This document shows, in pieces, positions 1-9,857 of a stretch of 64,000 nucleotides of DNA (positions are counted from its first letter, which is position 1; every line of letters begins with the position of its first letter). The position numbers and the translations under genes were made by a program. The stretch is from contig JBAZEK010000001.1 in the NCBI GenBank assembly GCA_041653995.1, positions 1,116,001 to 1,180,000 of the forward strand, given 5' to 3'. This DNA is from Dehalococcoidia bacterium (GTDB taxonomy: Bacteria; Chloroflexota; Dehalococcoidia; GIF9; UBA5629). Under the pieces are notes generated by a model. It was not told the origin of the DNA and did no database searches. It saw only the letters and a list, made by a program, of their open reading frames with translations.

Positions 1-1
1 C

Positions 2-3000
2 ACCAACATCTACACTGCACCCCAGTTGACCATAACCAAGGAGGGTCCCAACGAGGCCGCTGTTGGCTCCTATATTACATTCAACGGCTCAATAACCAAC
101 ATCGGCGGCACAACCGCCCAGAACGTGGTGCTGGTCGATTACCTGCCGGCAGGACTGACATTCGTCAGCTCCAGCCATTCAGCGGTCTATGACCCCGTCG
201 CTCGCACCGTTACCTGGAACCTGGGAAGCATCGACGGCGGCGCTTCTACAAATGGCTGGATCACCGTCCAGGTGGATGGCGCCGTCCCCAACGGCTCGCA
301 CCGCATCAACGACTTATCGGTAACCTGGCAGGACGGCTCCGGCACAGGCTACGGGCCGGCCAGCGCCACCAAAGAGGTTATCTGCTATACCCACCCCACG
401 CTCTCTATCAGCAAGTCTGGCCCTGCCGTCGGAAGCCCGGGCGGCCGATTAACCTTCACCATCGACGTGACCAACTTCGGCGGCCTGCCCGCACAGAACG
501 TCACTCTGATGGATGCTCTTTCAGATAAGTACACCTACGTCAGCTCCAACCCGCCTGCCACCCTTATCGGCGGCAATGTTATCTGGGACCTGGGCACAAT
601 CAACGCAGGCGGCGCCGCCGCCGTATCGGTTACCGTGCAGGTGGACGCCGCCGTAGCTAACAATACACCACTGTCCAACGGCGCCATGGTTACCTGGTCG
701 TATGGCGCCGATAGCTTCGGACCGGCCGGGACTTCCCTGACCACCACCATCTACACCACACCCCAGTTAACCGTCACCAAGGAAGGTCCCGACGAGGCCA
801 CTGTTGGCTCCTATATTACATTCAACGGCTCAATAACCAACATCGGCGGCACCACCGCCCAGAACGTGGTGCTGGTCGATTACCTGCCTACGGGACTGAC
901 ATTCGTCAGCTCCAGCCATTCAGCGGTCTATGACCCCGTCGCACATACCGTCACCTGGAACCTGGGAAGCATTCCCAGCGGCGTTTCCCTGCCGGGCTCG
1001 CTGACCGTCCAGGTGGACGGCGCCGTCCCCAACGGCTCCCGCCGCATCAACGACTTCGCGGTAACCTGGCAGGACGGCTCCGGCAACAGCTACGGCCCCG
1101 CCAGCGCCACCAAGGAGGTCGTCTGCTATACTGGCCCCACGCTCTCCATCAGCAAGTCCGGCCCCGCGACGGGCACACCGGGCGGCCGGCTCACCTTCAC
1201 CATCGATGTGACCAACTCCGGCGGCTTGAGCGCACAGAACGTCACCCTGATGGACCTCCTCTCGGATAAGTACACCTATGTCAGCTCCAATCCCCCCGGC
1301 GCACTCGTGGGCGGCAACGTCGTCTGGAACCTCGGCTCACTCAACGCGGGAGGCAACGACTCGATCTCCCTGACCGTGGAGGTGGGCGCCGCAGTGGCCA
1401 ACGGTACGCCCCTGTCCAACGGCGCCATGGTTACCTGGCAGGACGGCTCCGGCAACAGCTACGGCCCCGCCAACAGCGCCCTGACCACCACCATCTACAC
1501 TACTCCTCAGTTGACCATCACCAAGGAGGGACCCGACGAGGCCACCGTTGGTTCCTATATCACTTTCACCGGCACGATCACCAACGAAGGAGGCATGTCC
1601 GCCGAAAACGCGGTCCTGGTAGATTACCTGCCGACGGGACTGACATTCGTCAGCTCCAGCCATTCAGCGGTCTACGACCCCGTCGCACACACGGTCACCT
1701 GGAACCTGGGAAGCATCCCCAGCGGCGTTTCCCTGCCGGGCTGGATCACCGTCCAGGTGGACGCCGCTGTGGCCAACGGCTCCCGCCGCATCAACGACTT
1801 CGCGGTAACCTGGCAGGACGGCTCCGGCACAGGCTACGGGCCGGCCAGCGCCACCAAAGAGGTTATCTGCTATACCCACCCCACCCTCTCCATCAGCAAG
1901 TCCGGCCCTGAAACAGGAAGCCCCGGCGGCATACTCACCTTCACTATCGATGTGACCAACTCCGGCGGCCTCAGCGCCCAGAATGTCACCCTGGTGGATG
2001 CCCTCCCTGACAAGTATGCCTATGTTAGCTCCAACCCGCCGGGCATCTACGGCAGCGGTAATGTTGTCTGGAACCTGGGCACGCTCGCCTCAGGCGGCAC
2101 CGCCTCGGTTTCCCTGACCGTGCAGGTGGACGCCGCTGTGGCCAACGATACACCGCTTTCCAACAGCGCCATGGTTACCTGGTCGTATGGCGCCGATAGC
2201 TTCGGACCAGCCGGCGCCTCCCTGACCACCACCATCTACACCACTCCTCATCTGACAGTTGCCAAATCCGGCACGGCCACAGCCAGCCCGGGCGATCAAT
2301 GCACCTACACCATTACTTTAACCAATTCATCAGGAGGAAGTGCCCTCGATACCGAGCTCAAGGATTACGTTCCGACCGGTATGATCTATGTGAGCAGCAG
2401 CGATGGCGGTGCCTATGCCGCCGGCATAGTCACCTGGAACCTGGGAACCATCGCCCCGTCCGGATCGCGCTCGGTAACGGTTACTTTACAGGTCGATCCT
2501 CTTATCGCGGAGCAGACCGTGCTGGTCGATACGGCCGCTGCCACCTGGAAAGACAGCCTCACAAATGAATACGGACCTGCCGGCGGAAGCTTCACCACCA
2601 CCGCATATCTTTTCCCTGTTCTCTCAATGGCCGTGAGCGGGCCGCCCACTGGGCAGTGCGGCACCAACCTGGTCTTCACACTATCCATTACCAATAATAG
2701 CTCAACCGTAGACGCCGGCAACGTAATCGCTCAGTATATACTTCCCTCCAGCTGCACTTATGTCGTCTCCAGCGACGGTGGGACCTATGCAGGCGGCGTG
2801 GTCACCTGGAATTTGGGCCCCCTTGCAGCCGCAAGTACGCGGCAGGTAACGGTGACCATCTCCTGCTGCGGCGCTCCCGCCGGCTCGGATATCATTTCCA
2901 CCGGCCTTGCTGTCTGGCAGTACCCGGCAGGTAATATGCACGGGCCCGCATTTGATACTGCGAGGACACATATTCAACTATCGCCATCACCAACTCCACC

Positions 3001-3490
3001 ACCACCACCAACTGAAGATGTTGCTCCGCCCTTACAGCAGCAGATTACCTCGCATTCATCCACGGTATCAAACACATATACCTGGACGTGGGAATCGAAC
3101 ACCATTAATTTATCCAACATTGTTGTACAATCGGCGTCTCTATCTTCATCAAGTACCGAGCCGGGAATTCCCGTGACAGTCTCAGCGCTGGTAACCAATA
3201 AAGGCAGGGTGAACGGCTCTACCGATGTTACGATTTATGTCAACGGAGAGCAGGACCAGAGCTACGGCGTCTCAGTTAACAGTGGAAAATCCACCAGGGT
3301 CGAGTTCGCAGTCAGCCGCGAAATGCCGGGTACTTATTCGGTGTACGTCAACGGTATGAGCGCGGGCAGCTTCAGCGTGAGCGACAACCTGGGCAACAAT
3401 ATCGTACTGGTACTTAGCTCCCTCTGCCTGCTGGCTGCGCTATTCATTGGAGTTTTAATGATACTGCGCCGCCGGCAAAACCCGTATTGA
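2..3490 (+). CDS. Giant DUF11-repeat surface protein, C-terminal part (5' truncated by window)
   Basis: The reading frame is open to the first base of the window, and the first codons (TNIYTAPQ) match the junction that recurs between later repeats, so the true start lies upstream. The visible part has eight DUF11-type beta-sandwich repeats. Six form three nearly identical A-B pairs with a period of 741-744 bp (unit starts near 26, 767 and 1511). Two more divergent copies follow from about 2252. Then come a Pro-rich linker, a CARDB-like domain and a C-terminal hydrophobic helix ending in RRRQNPY. DUF11 and CARDB modules are typical of cell-envelope proteins. I infer an exported protein anchored by its C-terminus with the repeats outside. 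Its ligand or partner is unknown. The near-identity of the units points to recent tandem duplication or gene conversion. Confidence 0.85.
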   Translation, partial: TNIYTAPQLTITKEGPNEAAVGSYITFNGSITNIGGTTAQNVVLVDYLPAGLTFVSSSHSAVYDPVARTVTWNLGSIDGGASTNGWITVQVDGAVPNGSHRINDLSVTWQDGSGTGYGPASATKEVICYTHPTLSISKSGPAVGSPGGRLTFTIDVTNFGGLPAQNVTLMDALSDKYTYVSSNPPATLIGGNVIWDLGTINAGGAAAVSVTVQVDAAVANNTPLSNGAMVTWSYGADSFGPAGTSLTTTIYTTPQLTVTKEGPDEATVGSYITFNGSITNIGGTTAQNVVLVDYLPTGLTFVSSSHSAVYDPVAHTVTWNLGSIPSGVSLPGSLTVQVDGAVPNGSRRINDFAVTWQDGSGNSYGPASATKEVVCYTGPTLSISKSGPATGTPGGRLTFTIDVTNSGGLSAQNVTLMDLLSDKYTYVSSNPPGALVGGNVVWNLGSLNAGGNDSISLTVEVGAAVANGTPLSNGAMVTWQDGSGNSYGPANSALTTTIYTTPQLTITKEGPDEATVGSYITFTGTITNEGGMSAENAVLVDYLPTGLTFVSSSHSAVYDPVAHTVTWNLGSIPSGVSLPGWITVQVDAAVANGSRRINDFAVTWQDGSGTGYGPASATKEVICYTHPTLSISKSGPETGSPGGILTFTIDVTNSGGLSAQNVTLVDALPDKYAYVSSNPPGIYGSGNVVWNLGTLASGGTASVSLTVQVDAAVANDTPLSNSAMVTWSYGADSFGPAGASLTTTIYTTPHLTVAKSGTATASPGDQCTYTITLTNSSGGSALDTELKDYVPTGMIYVSSSDGGAYAAGIVTWNLGTIAPSGSRSVTVTLQVDPLIAEQTVLVDTAAATWKDSLTNEYGPAGGSFTTTAYLFPVLSMAVSGPPTGQCGTNLVFTLSITNNSSTVDAGNVIAQYILPSSCTYVVSSDGGTYAGGVVTWNLGPLAAASTRQVTVTISCCGAPAGSDIISTGLAVWQYPAGNMHGPAFDTARTHIQLSPSPTPPPPPTEDVAPPLQQQITSHSSTVSNTYTWTWESNTINLSNIVVQSASLSSSSTEPGIPVTVSALVTNKGRVNGSTDVTIYVNGEQDQSYGVSVNSGKSTRVEFAVSREMPGTYSVYVNGMSAGSFSVSDNLGNNIVLVLSSLCLLAALFIGVLMILRRRQNPY

Positions 3491-3600
3491 CGGCAGCCGT
3501 CGATCTTCCATCCCCACCAGTCCCGACGACCCCGGATAACAATTAAGCTCAAAACATAATATAATTAGTCGCCTGAATTATTATTAACGCCTTCTGCTTC

Positions 3601-4614
<1,014 letters not shown>

Positions 4615-4650
4615 TAGACGATAGTTACCGACTGTTGCTTCTTTCCAAAC

Positions 4651-4675
4651 GGGCGGACCTGAAGGTCCGCCCCTA
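4651..4675. repeat. REP-like palindromic intergenic repeat, copy 1
   Basis: Perfect 10-bp arms (GGGCGGACCT / AGGTCCGCCC) are separated by two bases and followed by CTAC. A 28-bp stretch beginning at the left arm matches the one at 48525 with two mismatches. It lies between the converging phosphate transporter and Ca2+ ATPase genes and could also act as a bidirectional transcription-end hairpin. Confidence 0.65.
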
Positions 4676-4698
4676 CAGCAGCCCGGCTTATGTACCGG

Positions 4699-7401
4699 CT
4701 ACCTGTTGAGCCTGACGGAAATCAGCTTGTATATCTCGGCGACCACGACTATGGTCAGGGCGCTGGATATCGCCACCACCCAATCCTCCACAGTCAGCGA
4801 ATAAGTGTTGAAAGCGCCCTGCAGCAAGGGAACGTAGACTACAAGTAAGAGCAGCGTCAGCTCCCAGCCTACGGCGGCCAGCAGCCACCTGTTCTGTTCA
4901 ACGCCCAGGTTGAAGAGCGACCGCTCCAGCGAACGGCAATTGAATGCATTGAGGAACTGGATGATGATAAGGGTGACAAAACACAGGCTCTGCGCCTCCA
5001 GCAGGCTCTCGCCCCGGTTCAACGCCCATATGAAAACGAAGATGGAAGCCAGGCATGTCCAGACTCCCATAACAACCATGTAGCTCACCGTATTGCGCGT
5101 GAAAACGGTCTGGTTGCGCGGTCGCGGCTTCCTGAACATGACGTCTTTGGAGTAGGGGTCAACGGCCAGTGCCAGCGCCGGCAGGCCGTCGGTTGCCAGG
5201 TTGACGTAGAGAATCTGCACGGCGATCAGTGGCAGCGCTCCTCCGGGTATGCCCAGCAAAGGACCCAGCAATATGGCGGAGGCCATGAGCAGTATCTCAC
5301 CGAGATTGCAGGAAAGCAGGAATACCAGATATTTCTTGATGTTGTCATAGATGGCCCGCCCTTCCTCCACCGCCGCCACAATTGAGGCGAAATTATCGTC
5401 GGTCAGAATCATATCGGCGGCTTCACGGGTAACGTCCGTGCCTTTGATTCCCATGGCTATGCCGATATCCGCTTTCTTGAGCGCCGGCGCATCGTTGACG
5501 CCGTCGCCTGTCATGGCCACCACATGTCCCTTGCGGGCCAGCGCCTCGACCACGCGCAGTTTATGCTCCGGCGAGACCCTGGCATAGACATCGACCTCCT
5601 CCGCCGTGCGGTTGAATTCTTCCTCGGACATCCCGTTTATCTCTTCGCCCGTCAGCGCCATTCCGCCCTTCATTATGCCCAGCTCGCCGGCGATGGTAAC
5701 CGCCGTCAGCTTATGATCGCCCGTTATCATGATGGTCCTTATCCCGGCCTGGTCGCACACTGCGATGGACCCCTTGGCCTCCGAACGCGGCGGATCGATC
5801 ATTCCACCCAGGCCGAGCAGCACCATTCCGCGGACCGTGAATTCCTCAGTATTGAACCCACCGGGCAGCCTCTTGTAAGCGGTGCCCAGCACCCTGAGCG
5901 CCTCGGCCGCCATTTGATGTATCTTGCCGTGAATCCGGGCCTTCTCATCCTCATTCAACCTGACCTCCCGTCCATCACGATAGATATATTCGCAGGCATT
6001 AAGGATAACCTCGGCTGCGCCGTTGGAATAGGCCACGACTCCATCGGGCTCCCTGTAGGCGACCACCATCCTCTTGGTCTCCGACGTGAATGGTATCTCG
6101 CCGACCAGCGGATTATCGTTGCCGGCCTGGTATTCAATCAGACCTGCCTTGGCCGCCGCCACCAGGAAGGCGCCCTCCGTGGGATCTCCCTTGATCCTCC
6201 AGCGATCGTCCTCCTGGTAAAGCTTGGCGTTGGCGCACAGGTTGGCCGCCTTTAAATACTTCTGCAGCACGGGATCGGCCGGGTCCAGCTTGCTGCCGTC
6301 CCTGTAAAATTCGCCCGTGGGCTCATAGCCTGTGCCGGTAACCTCGATAAATTGACCGTCCAGATAGATCTTTTTCATCGTCATCTGGTCCTCGGTCAGC
6401 GTGCCGGTCTTATCGGAGCAGATCACGGTGGTACATCCCAGCGTCTCTACCGCGGACAGCCGGCGCACCAGCGCGTGGCGTTTGACCATGCGCCTGACGC
6501 CCAGCGCCAGTGATATAGTCACCACGGCGGGCAGCGCCTCGGGGACCGCAGCCACAGCCAGGCTTACGCCCCAGATCAGCATCTCCAGCGGCGGATGCCC
6601 GCGCCAGATGCCCATGCCGGCCAGCACGGCGCACAGTATCAATGCGCCTATGGCTATATATTTACCTATGCTGTCCAGGTTGACCTGCAGGGGCGTCCTC
6701 TCCTCTCTGACCTCCTTCAGCATGCGGGCAATCTGGCCGAACTCGGTCCCGCTGCCGGTTTCAACCACCACGGCTTTGCCCCTGCCGTAGACAGCCACTG
6801 TTCCGGAAAATACCATATTTACCCTGTCGCCCAGGCCGGCATCGCCCTCGATCCGTCCGCTATTCTTCTCAATCGCATTGGATTCCCCGGTCAACGGCGC
6901 CTCGTTGGTCCTCAGGTTGACCTCCTCGATAATGCGGGCGTCGGCGGGCACCATATCGCCCATGGTCAGCAGGATAACATCGCCCGGCACCAGCTCCCTG
7001 GCGGGCACATCGGTCTCCACTCCACTCCGCAACACCGAGGCCAGCGGCGCCGCCATACGCTTGAGCGCCTGGATGGCGCGTCCCGCCCGGTATTCCTGGA
7101 AAAAGCCCAGGCCGGCAGCGAATAAAATAATAATGAAAATAACGATGGCGTCGGTGACCTCGCCCAGGAAGGCGGAGAGCGCAACTGCGACCAGCAGTAT
7201 TATGATCAGAACGTTCTTGAATTGCTCCAGCAGCAGCCGCCACGGCGATACGCTGTCATCACCTTCCAGCTCATTGTACCCGTACTTCTCCAGCCTGGAG
7301 GCAACCTCTTCATGGCTCAGTCCGCCGCTGCTGGAATCCAACCTGGCCAGCGCTTCATCAGCAGACAGGTTATACCAGGGATCTCTCCTGTCAGAATTCA
7401 T
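4699..7401 (-). CDS. Cation-translocating P-type ATPase (Ca2+ type, P2A/P2B-like)
   Basis: The 900-residue protein has the full P-type plan. An N-terminal cation-ATPase domain is followed by the actuator loop with TGES at about 171, VPEALP in M4 near 286, the phosphorylation motif DKTGT at 330-334, and a TGDGVNDAP hinge in the C-terminal half. About ten membrane segments follow the usual pattern. PEALP and the overall order fit the Ca2+-pumping (PMCA/SERCA-like) branch, which exports Ca2+ from the cytoplasm at the cost of ATP; Mn2+ or another cation cannot be excluded. The start is supported by an AAAGGAAG ribosome site upstream of the ATG. The gene is divergent from the aro operon. Confidence 0.9.
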   Translation of the reverse strand: MNSDRRDPWYNLSADEALARLDSSSGGLSHEEVASRLEKYGYNELEGDDSVSPWRLLLEQFKNVLIIILLVAVALSAFLGEVTDAIVIFIIILFAAGLGFFQEYRAGRAIQALKRMAAPLASVLRSGVETDVPARELVPGDVILLTMGDMVPADARIIEEVNLRTNEAPLTGESNAIEKNSGRIEGDAGLGDRVNMVFSGTVAVYGRGKAVVVETGSGTEFGQIARMLKEVREERTPLQVNLDSIGKYIAIGALILCAVLAGMGIWRGHPPLEMLIWGVSLAVAAVPEALPAVVTISLALGVRRMVKRHALVRRLSAVETLGCTTVICSDKTGTLTEDQMTMKKIYLDGQFIEVTGTGYEPTGEFYRDGSKLDPADPVLQKYLKAANLCANAKLYQEDDRWRIKGDPTEGAFLVAAAKAGLIEYQAGNDNPLVGEIPFTSETKRMVVAYREPDGVVAYSNGAAEVILNACEYIYRDGREVRLNEDEKARIHGKIHQMAAEALRVLGTAYKRLPGGFNTEEFTVRGMVLLGLGGMIDPPRSEAKGSIAVCDQAGIRTIMITGDHKLTAVTIAGELGIMKGGMALTGEEINGMSEEEFNRTAEEVDVYARVSPEHKLRVVEALARKGHVVAMTGDGVNDAPALKKADIGIAMGIKGTDVTREAADMILTDDNFASIVAAVEEGRAIYDNIKKYLVFLLSCNLGEILLMASAILLGPLLGIPGGALPLIAVQILYVNLATDGLPALALAVDPYSKDVMFRKPRPRNQTVFTRNTVSYMVVMGVWTCLASIFVFIWALNRGESLLEAQSLCFVTLIIIQFLNAFNCRSLERSLFNLGVEQNRWLLAAVGWELTLLLLVVYVPLLQGAFNTYSLTVEDWVVAISSALTIVVVAEIYKLISVRLNR

Positions 7402-7472
7402 TTGCAGCTTCCTTTCGATATGTCGTCCGGCTCAACGCATAATTATAGCAGTTGCGAGTCACGCCGGGCATT

Positions 7473-7501
7473 TTGACATACCTGTGATTCTATGTTAATG
7501 T
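7473..7501 (+). promoter_or_regulatory. Promoter of the aromatic amino-acid operon
   Basis: A perfect TTGACA box (7473-7478) is followed after 17 bases by TAATGT (7496-7501), a weak -10 that fits the TANNNT pattern. Transcription would then start near 7507-7509, at or next to the ATG of the leader ORF. That ATG has no Shine-Dalgarno sequence, so a leaderless leader-peptide mRNA is possible. A shifted -10 (GTTAAT, 15-bp spacer) is an alternative. Confidence 0.55.
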
Positions 7502-7508
7502 TTAATCC

Positions 7509-7604
7509 ATGGTTAACTGCATAGCGTCCCGCTGGTTTTACGCCTATTATTATTTTACGCCCGGCCGACTGCCTGGGGGACGATGCAACATACCTGAATT
7601 TTAA
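7509..7604 (+). CDS. Aromatic leader peptide of the aro operon attenuator
   Basis: This is a 31-codon ORF from ATG 7509 to TAA 7602-7604. Codons 9-16 (7533-7556) read WFYAYYYF: one Trp, two Phe and four Tyr codons in eight. Such a run just upstream of a biosynthetic operon is the hallmark of ribosome-mediated attenuation. Bases 7525-7530 can pair with 7577-7582 (6 bp, CGTCCC/GGGACG), and 7571-7579 can instead pair with 7635-7643 (9 bp including one G-U), which includes part of the terminator's 5' arm. A ribosome stalled on the aromatic codons would cover the first segment and free the second to act as antiterminator. No ribosome site is seen before the ATG. The function is inferred from sequence alone. 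Confidence 0.75.
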   Translation: MVNCIASRWFYAYYYFTPGRLPGGRCNIPEF

Positions 7605-7625
7605 ATAACTGTAAGTAAGAATAGC

Positions 7626-7661
7626 AAGAAGGGCCCTCCAGGCGGAGGCCCTTCTTTTTTT
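7626..7661 (+). terminator. Attenuator terminator upstream of aroF
   Basis: The arms 7626-7639 and 7644-7656 form 13 base pairs with one bulged C (7634) around an AGGC loop, and a run of seven T follows from 7655. It sits 22 bases after the leader-peptide stop and 30 bases before the aroF start. Its position inside the operon's 5' leader, rather than after a gene, marks it as an attenuator. The alternative pairing of 7635-7643 with 7571-7579 would prevent it from forming. Confidence 0.85.
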
Positions 7662-7690
7662 ACACAAAATTTCAGGGAGGTACACATACA

Positions 7691-8758
7691 ATGATGATAA
7701 TGAAACGCGACGCCACGGAAGAGGAGATCAAGAACGTGATCAGGCAGATCAAGGTTCACGGGCTCAAGGCGGATGTCTCGCGGGGGGATTTCAGGACGGT
7801 TATCGGCCTGGTGGGCGATGAGCGCAAGGTGCCCTTCGATAACTTCGCCATACTGCCCGGCGTCAAGGAGGTGGTCAAAATCGAAACCCCATACAAGCTG
7901 ATCAGCAGGGAGTACGGGCGCGCAGCCGACGGCAGCGGCGGGCTGCGCCGCACCATCGATATAGGCAACATCCATATCGGCAACGGTGAACCTATCATCA
8001 TGGCCGGGCCCTGCGCGGTGGAGAACAAAAAACAGCTCTTCATGATCGCAGAGAGCATCAAAAAAGCCGGCGCACACATCCTGAGGGGCGGGATATTCAA
8101 GCCCAGGAGCTCGGTCCACTCCTTCCAGGGAGTGGGCGGCAGCGACACCAAGAGCGCCGAGCAGGCGCTCAAATGGATGCGCGATGCAGGCAGGGAGTTC
8201 GGTCTGCCCGTCGTCACCGAGGTCAGGGGCGAGGACCATGTAGACCTGGCGGCTGAATATGTCGATATACTTCAGATCGGATCGCGCAACATGTACAACC
8301 AGGACCTGCTGGCCAAGGTCGGCAAGAAGAACAGGCCCATACTGCTCAAGCGGCATTTCGGCGCCGGCATTGAGGAGTTCCTCTCCTTCGCCGATTACAT
8401 CGCCGCCGAGGGCAACAAGGACATCATCCTTTGCGAGCGAGGCATCGTGCCGGTAGGCAAGGGCAAGGAGTATACGCGTTACACTCTGGACCTTGCCGCA
8501 GTGCCGGTCATTAAAAAGGAGACTTACCTGCCCGTAATCATCGATCCCAGCCACAGCACGGGCCGTCGTGACCTCATATTCAGTATGAGCTGCGCGGCCG
8601 TAGCCGCCGGCGCCGACGGACTGATGATCGAGGTGCACTATAATCCTCAGGAGGCCATCGTCGACGGCCGCCAGACCATTACACCCGCCGAATTACAGGA
8701 TATAATAAAGTCCTGCCGTGAGATCCACGGCATGGTATCAGCCAAATCCGGAAGCTGA
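7691..8758 (+). CDS. aroF: 3-deoxy-7-phosphoheptulonate (DAHP) synthase
   Basis: The enzyme condenses phosphoenolpyruvate and erythrose 4-phosphate, the first step of the shikimate pathway. The 355 residues show an N-terminal ferredoxin-like regulatory domain (about 1-90) and the TIM-barrel catalytic domain. Visible signatures are IMAGPCAVEN, GGIFKPRSS and DPSHSTGRRD; the Cys of GPC and the His of DPSH are expected metal ligands. This is the AroF-like (I-beta) architecture, in which the N-terminal domain usually mediates feedback inhibition by Tyr or Phe. It is the first gene of the operon, with a GGGAGG ribosome site ten bases upstream. Transcription is probably controlled by the attenuator just ahead. 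Confidence 0.95.
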   Translation: MMIMKRDATEEEIKNVIRQIKVHGLKADVSRGDFRTVIGLVGDERKVPFDNFAILPGVKEVVKIETPYKLISREYGRAADGSGGLRRTIDIGNIHIGNGEPIIMAGPCAVENKKQLFMIAESIKKAGAHILRGGIFKPRSSVHSFQGVGGSDTKSAEQALKWMRDAGREFGLPVVTEVRGEDHVDLAAEYVDILQIGSRNMYNQDLLAKVGKKNRPILLKRHFGAGIEEFLSFADYIAAEGNKDIILCERGIVPVGKGKEYTRYTLDLAAVPVIKKETYLPVIIDPSHSTGRRDLIFSMSCAAVAAGADGLMIEVHYNPQEAIVDGRQTITPAELQDIIKSCREIHGMVSAKSGS

Positions 8759-8774
8759 CAGGCGGTATCGAAGG

Positions 8775-9857
8775 TTGAGGACAGTAAGGATCAAGCCCGG
8801 CAGGGTAAGCTACGATGTGCGCATCGGCGGCGGCCTGCTTTACAATGCGGGCAGATGGGCCAGGGAACGGTTTGCAGGCGAGAAGGCTGTTATAATCAGC
8901 AATCCGGATGTCGACCGGTTGTACGGCGTCATGGTCAGGCAGGCACTGGAGAAAGAGGGCTTTAAAACCGTGACGCTGCTGGTGGCCGAGGGTGAGCAGC
9001 ATAAATCACTCGACACCGCGGCCAGGCTCTACGGCGGAATGCAAAACGCCCGGGCGGAACGGTCCACTCCCGTGCTGGCGCTGGGAGGCGGCGTAATAGG
9101 CGACCTGGCGGGATTCGTGGCAGCCACCTACATGAGGGGCCTGCCCCTGGTGGCCCTGCCGACCACGCTGCTGGCCCAGGTGGACAGCAGTCTGGGGGGT
9201 AAAACGGCGGTGGACCACGGCCCGCTTAAAAACAATATCGGCGTGTTTCACCATCCCGAACTGGTCATCGCCGACACCTTCACTCTAAATAGTCTGCCGC
9301 CGAAAGAAGTCAGCAACGGACTGGCCGAGGTGATCAAGTACGGGATGATCCGCGACCGGCCCTTTTTCAGCCTGCTCGAGAAAAAAATGGCCGGCATCCG
9401 CGCCCTTGAAGACGACCTGCTGGAAGAAGTGGTCCAGCGTTGCGTGTATATCAAGGCGCGCATAGTGGAAAAAGATGAGCGCGACACCGGGCTGCGCAAT
9501 ATACTGAACTTCGGACACACCATAGGCCATGCCGTAGAGGCCGCATCCGATTTCAGGATAGGGCACGGCCAGGCCGTGGCTATAGGCATGGTCAAAGCCT
9601 CAGCCATCTCAAACCGGCTGGGTATATTCCCGTTTCGTGACCTGACCAGGCTGAAGGACCTGTTGCTGCAGGCGGGACTGCCTGTGCACATGCCCCGTCT
9701 GGATATGTCCAGGGTCCTGCAGGCTATTAATCGTGATAAAAAGGTGGTCGACGGCAAGACAAGGTTCATCCTGCCGCAAAGGATAGGACGCGTCTTCATT
9801 TCGAGCGATGTCAGCTTCGCCCTGGCCGTAGAAGTGCTGGAGAATGACAATGGATAA
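8775..9857 (+). CDS. aroB: 3-dehydroquinate synthase
   Basis: The protein converts DAHP to 3-dehydroquinate using NAD+ and a divalent metal. Typical signatures are ALGGGVIGDLAGFVAATYMRG, TTLLAQVDSSLGGKTAVD and NFGHTIGHAVE with its metal-binding His. I chose TTG at 8775, which gives 360 residues (the usual size) with an AGGCGG ribosome site nine bases upstream. An in-frame ATG at 8718 would overlap aroF by 41 bases and add an extra segment unlike the family. It overlaps aroD by 14 bases, consistent with translational coupling. Confidence 0.93.
   Translation: MRTVRIKPGRVSYDVRIGGGLLYNAGRWARERFAGEKAVIISNPDVDRLYGVMVRQALEKEGFKTVTLLVAEGEQHKSLDTAARLYGGMQNARAERSTPVLALGGGVIGDLAGFVAATYMRGLPLVALPTTLLAQVDSSLGGKTAVDHGPLKNNIGVFHHPELVIADTFTLNSLPPKEVSNGLAEVIKYGMIRDRPFFSLLEKKMAGIRALEDDLLEEVVQRCVYIKARIVEKDERDTGLRNILNFGHTIGHAVEAASDFRIGHGQAVAIGMVKASAISNRLGIFPFRDLTRLKDLLLQAGLPVHMPRLDMSRVLQAINRDKKVVDGKTRFILPQRIGRVFISSDVSFALAVEVLENDNG

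Noticed and set aside
3001..3020. CACCACCAC... run as a possible regulatory or CRISPR-like repeat
   Set aside because: It encodes the Pro-rich linker of the DUF11 protein; no spaced repeat array is present anywhere in the window.
2299..3176. Overlapping frames of 70-100 codons on both strands inside the DUF11 gene
   Set aside because: They are shadows of a repetitive GC-rich coding sequence; their translations lack family features and no ribosome sites support them.
8718..8774. ATG-initiated upstream extension of aroB
   Set aside because: It would overlap aroF and add residues not seen in AroB; TTG 8775 gives the normal length and has a spaced ribosome site.
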